Made by a program: the position numbers and the translations under genes
Notes under the pieces: model-generated
Seen by the model: only the letters and a program-made list of their open reading frames with translations
Database searches by the model: none
Told to the model about the DNA's origin: nothing
Shown here: positions 5,857 through 8,072 of the stretch, one piece after another
How the letters are laid out: each line of letters starts with the position of its first letter
How positions within the stretch are numbered: position 1 is the first letter of the stretch
Source: an uncultured bacterium
Lineage (GTDB): Bacteria > Gemmatimonadota > Gemmatimonadetes > Longimicrobiales > RSA9
Length of the DNA: 8,072 nucleotides
Assembly (NCBI GenBank): GCA_937889645.1
Contig: CALBZE010000014.1
Span: 1 to 8,072 of the forward strand
Direction of reading: 5' to 3'

Positions 5857-6009
5857 TTACAGCCCCGCGGTGCGAATCGCGTCGAGTGAGCGGCGAAGCG
5901 GCTGGCTCTCGCCTGCAGGGATCTCCCTGGTGTTCACTCTTTCCTGGCGCTGCCGGGAAAGCAGCACGCTCACGGCGACGGCAACGACCGCCAGCAGGCT
6001 GACACCCAA
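5857..6009 (-). CDS. Putative small single-pass membrane protein
   Basis: This 50-residue reading frame has one hydrophobic helix (residues about 2-18, GVSLLAVVAVAVSVLLS), then a basic stop-transfer stretch (RQRQER) and a hydrophilic tail ending SLDAIRTAGL. Third positions are mostly G or C, as expected for coding sequence here. The TTG at 6007-6009 is preceded by GGGAGGG on the minus strand, 12 nt away, which is longer than ideal. An ATG at 6130-6132 would add 41 residues with no pattern and no Shine-Dalgarno. Support for a real gene comes from the terminator-like hairpin just downstream and from the absence of any other gene in 5581-6207. It is divergent from the alpha-toroid gene. Function is unknown. 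Confidence 0.45.
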   Translation of the reverse strand: MGVSLLAVVAVAVSVLLSRQRQERVNTREIPAGESQPLRRSLDAIRTAGL

Positions 6010-6207
6010 GGTGCGTATAGGCCCTCCCGCGCTGCAGTTGGAGGATCGACCCGAGGGAGCGGGCGCGAGCCGTGTCGAGCACGTTCCGTGCCGGTCCCGG
6101 AGGTCGCGGTGAACGGGAAGTACGAGGAGCATCGTACCCGAAGAGAAAACGCCGCACGAGACCGGTTCCTGACAAGGACCGACTCGTCGCGCAACGACCT
6201 GTAGGTC

Positions 6208-7302
6208 ATGACGAGCTGGGTGAGTCCGGGGGTGACGCCGCTCACGCTGGAGCGCGCGCTCGAGCGCCTGGAGTCCGTGTTCATTGACTCCGCCGGGCCG
6301 GAGGCGCTGCTGGCGCGCCGAGAAGCGCGTCGGTCCGGCGTCGACGACCAACGGCTCGCCCGGGAGCTGGTCGCCGGGATCGTCGAGGCGCAGGACGACG
6401 ACGGGAGCTGGCACGGCGCCCTGGTGCCGACGGCCGAGTCGCTGCTGCTCCTGGCGGAACTCGCCGGGCGCCGGGTGACCAAGAGCGTCGAGCGCGCGGC
6501 CCGAAGCGGGGTCGATTGGTTGCGACGTCTCCGCGGCGGCCCCGGGCGGTTCGGCGCCGGCTGCACCCCCGAACGACACGCCCTCGGTTTCTGCCACCAC
6601 TCACTTGCCGGGTTCTTCCGACCCGAGCCGCCGCTGGCGCCGGGTGAGGAGCTGGTGCTGTCGAACGGCGCCCATTACCCGACCGGCCCCGCGGCACAGC
6701 TCGCCGCGTCGTGCCTCGCCCTGCGCGCGTGCCTGCGGTGGGGCGACCACGGCCCGGATTCGTGGCTGCACCTGGACGGGCTGCGACGACTGCTGGAGCA
6801 CGAGGCGAGCGGCGAGTCGCCGTTGGTGCCGATCGAGGCGATCCCGGCCATCCTGCTGGCGCTGGTCGAAGCGCACGCGCTGACCGAGGCGCGCGAGGTG
6901 ATCGCGCAGATGCTCGCGCGGCTGGTACAGACGCAGCGCGCGGATGGGAGTTGGCCGGAGTTGGACGCGATCGCGATCCTCGAGGTGCTGCTCGCCGCGG
7001 TCGATGCGGGGTTCGGCACGCCCGAGATCGATGCGGCGATCCGCCGCGGCGCCGGACTCCTCGCCGTCACCCAGCGGGAGAACGGGATGTGGGAGCGGGA
7101 CACCGCGCCCCAGCGCGCGCTCACGGGCTGGCGCGTGCTGCGCCTCGCGGTCCGGGGCAAGGTCGGCCGGGTCGGAGGGGCGGCGGGCGCGAGGAAGCGC
7201 CGCGCGCCGACGGAGCAGGCGGAACCGGCGCACTCCCGGGTAGAGCAGGCGGAATCGCCGGACCCCGCGGCCGAGCCGCCGGGATCGTCTGACCCCGCCT
7301 GA
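6208..7302 (+). CDS. Prenyltransferase/squalene-cyclase-like alpha-toroid protein
   Basis: This 364-residue protein is built of helical repeats with QW-type motifs: QDDDGSW (62-68), QRADGSW (243-249) and QRENGMW (289-295), each preceded by a helix as in squalene-hopene cyclases and protein prenyltransferases. It is about half the length of a triterpene cyclase, so it should be a single alpha-toroid. I do not see the cyclase DxDD motif. A Cys/His cluster (C119, H124, C129, H130, H131) lies between the first and second QW motifs and could bind metal. Residues about 320-364 are a basic patch followed by a Pro/Ala/Glu-rich, probably disordered tail. ATG 6208 is preceded by AGG with short spacing; GTG at 6220 or 6232 are alternatives. 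The fold is well supported. An enzyme activity cannot be assigned, and a toroid binding scaffold is equally possible. Confidence 0.75.
   Translation: MTSWVSPGVTPLTLERALERLESVFIDSAGPEALLARREARRSGVDDQRLARELVAGIVEAQDDDGSWHGALVPTAESLLLLAELAGRRVTKSVERAARSGVDWLRRLRGGPGRFGAGCTPERHALGFCHHSLAGFFRPEPPLAPGEELVLSNGAHYPTGPAAQLAASCLALRACLRWGDHGPDSWLHLDGLRRLLEHEASGESPLVPIEAIPAILLALVEAHALTEAREVIAQMLARLVQTQRADGSWPELDAIAILEVLLAAVDAGFGTPEIDAAIRRGAGLLAVTQRENGMWERDTAPQRALTGWRVLRLAVRGKVGRVGGAAGARKRRAPTEQAEPAHSRVEQAESPDPAAEPPGSSDPA
7213..7254 (+). repeat. Two short in-frame repeats in the alpha-toroid gene's 3' end
   Basis: GAGCAGGCGGAA occurs at 7213-7224 and 7243-7254, a 30-bp period that repeats EQAE every ten residues in the disordered tail. 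It is probably a small in-frame duplication within low-complexity sequence. Confidence 0.6.
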
Positions 7303-7314
7303 GCCGAGTCGGGT

Positions 7315-8072
7315 TCAAGCCCGTTCCAGCACCATCGCGAAGCCCATCGCGCCCGCGGCGCAAACGGTGATCAGCCCGAGGCCGAGACCGCGGCGCTTCA
7401 TTTCGTTCAGCAGCGTCACGGTCAGGCGCCCGCCCGTCGCGCCGAACGGGTGGCCGATCGCGATGCTGCCGCCCATCACGTTGATTCGGTCCTCGTCGAT
7501 CAGCCCCACCTTCGCGCTGCGGCCGAGCTCGCGCCGCGCGAACTCGTTCGAGTCGAGCGCCTGGAAGTTGGAGAGGACCTGGGCCGCGAACGCTTCGTGG
7601 ATCTCCCAGAGCTCGATGTCCTTCATGGTGACGCCGGCCCGATCGAGCGCGATCGGCGCCGCGTAGGCCGGGCCCTGGAGCAGCTGCGCGCTCGGCGACA
7701 GCGCGGCGAACGCGTAGCTGCGGATGTAGCCGAGCGGCTCGTATCCGAGCGCCTTCGCCTTCTCCTCACTCATCAGAAGCACGGCCGAGGCGCCGTCGGT
7801 GAGCGGCGAGGAGTTGCCGGCGGTGACTGTGCCGTACCGACGGTCGAAGACCGGCGGGAGCGTCGCCAGCTTCTCCAGGCTCGTGTCGGTCCGGATCCCG
7901 TTGTCCCGATCGACCACCTCCTCGTAGGTCGGCGGGATGTACATCGGCACGATCTCCCGCGTGAGCCGCCCGTCGGCCGTCCCCTCGGCCGCCAGCCGGT
8001 GCGAGCGCAGCGCCCAGCGGTCCTGCGCCTCGCGGGTGATCCCGTTCTCCTTCGCCATCCGCTCGGCGCTCT
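7315..8072 (-). CDS. fadI: Acetyl-CoA C-acyltransferase (thiolase), FadI-like, C-terminal part
   Basis: The visible 252 residues are the C-terminal part of a thiolase that cleaves 3-ketoacyl-CoA with CoA in fatty-acid beta-oxidation. The frame runs past the window edge, and an internal Met at 8056-8058 is not the start, since SAER precedes it in frame, as in thiolases. Landmarks are ITREAQDRWALRSH, the GNSSPLTDGASAV segment, HEAFA (His codon 7597-7599), NVMGGSIAIGHPFGATGGR (catalytic His codon 7450-7452) and VCAAGAMG (second catalytic Cys codon 7360-7362). The GSIAIGHPF form and HEAFA rather than NEAFA point to the FadI branch, not FadA. The nucleophilic Cys lies outside the window. Its stop is 12 nt from the stop of the convergent alpha-toroid gene. 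The partner hydratase/dehydrogenase, if adjacent, would be to the right. Confidence 0.93.
   Translation of the reverse strand, partial: SAERMAKENGITREAQDRWALRSHRLAAEGTADGRLTREIVPMYIPPTYEEVVDRDNGIRTDTSLEKLATLPPVFDRRYGTVTAGNSSPLTDGASAVLLMSEEKAKALGYEPLGYIRSYAFAALSPSAQLLQGPAYAAPIALDRAGVTMKDIELWEIHEAFAAQVLSNFQALDSNEFARRELGRSAKVGLIDEDRINVMGGSIAIGHPFGATGGRLTVTLLNEMKRRGLGLGLITVCAAGAMGFAMVLERA

Noticed and set aside
6196..6207. GACCT-GT-AGGTC palindrome directly before the alpha-toroid ATG
   Set aside because: It is too short (four stable pairs) to claim as an operator or a translation-control hairpin.
5857..6600. Full 247-codon minus-strand frame containing the small membrane protein
   Set aside because: Most of it is antisense to the start of the alpha-toroid gene. 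Only the 3' part outside that gene shows coding character.
7310..7323. Small inverted repeat between the convergent stops of the alpha-toroid and thiolase genes
   Set aside because: Only about five pairs and no T-run on either strand, so it is not a credible terminator.

Overview
The window is very GC-rich, has strongly GC-biased third codon positions, and encodes parts of a two-membrane cell envelope: an Omp85/D15-type outer-membrane barrel and a lipoprotein. With the aerobic-type 7Fe ferredoxin, a FadI-like thiolase and a tail-anchored HTH/zinc-ribbon protein, it looks like ordinary chromosome of a high-GC, diderm, non-proteobacterial organism. Gemmatimonadota is my best guess, but this is an inference from overall style, not from a marker gene. 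I see no tRNA, rRNA, insertion sequence, prophage gene or CRISPR array.

Layout. A small Arg/Tyr-rich protein (+, 116-364) converges on a minus-strand gene for an HTH plus zinc-ribbon protein with a C-terminal membrane anchor (585-1130). The gap between them holds two tandem 38-bp repeats with internal dyads. The HTH gene is divergent from a 729-residue outer-membrane barrel gene (1290-3479). The divergent gap holds a perfect TATAAT on the minus strand beside a 7-bp inverted repeat. A strong hairpin at 3525-3560 follows the barrel gene.

Three tightly packed plus-strand genes come next: a lipoprotein (3579-4016), a PduO-type cob(I)alamin adenosyltransferase (4021-4581), and a protein (4560-5192) that I read as a RelA/SpoT-type HD-domain relative with most of its metal-binding residues replaced. 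Spacings are 4 nt and then a 22-nt overlap, so they are probably one operon. A separate seven-iron ferredoxin gene, fdxA (5347-5580), follows with its own Shine-Dalgarno and a possible weak promoter.

From 5581 to 6207 there is mostly non-coding DNA. It contains a GC hairpin after fdxA, a striking 17-bp-stem hairpin (5796-5834) and a probable small single-pass membrane protein on the minus strand (5857-6009). A gene for a prenyltransferase/squalene-cyclase-like alpha-toroid protein (6208-7302) then converges, with only 12 nt between stops, on the 3' part of a FadI-like acetyl-CoA acyltransferase gene (7315-8072, minus, running off the window).

The genes do not form one obvious pathway. The items most worth a second look are the apparent alarmone-hydrolase pseudoenzyme coupled to cobalamin adenosylation, the membrane-tethered HTH/zinc-ribbon protein with its possible operator, the short QW-repeat protein with a Cys/His cluster, the barrel protein with a four-cysteine knot, and the tandem dyad repeats.
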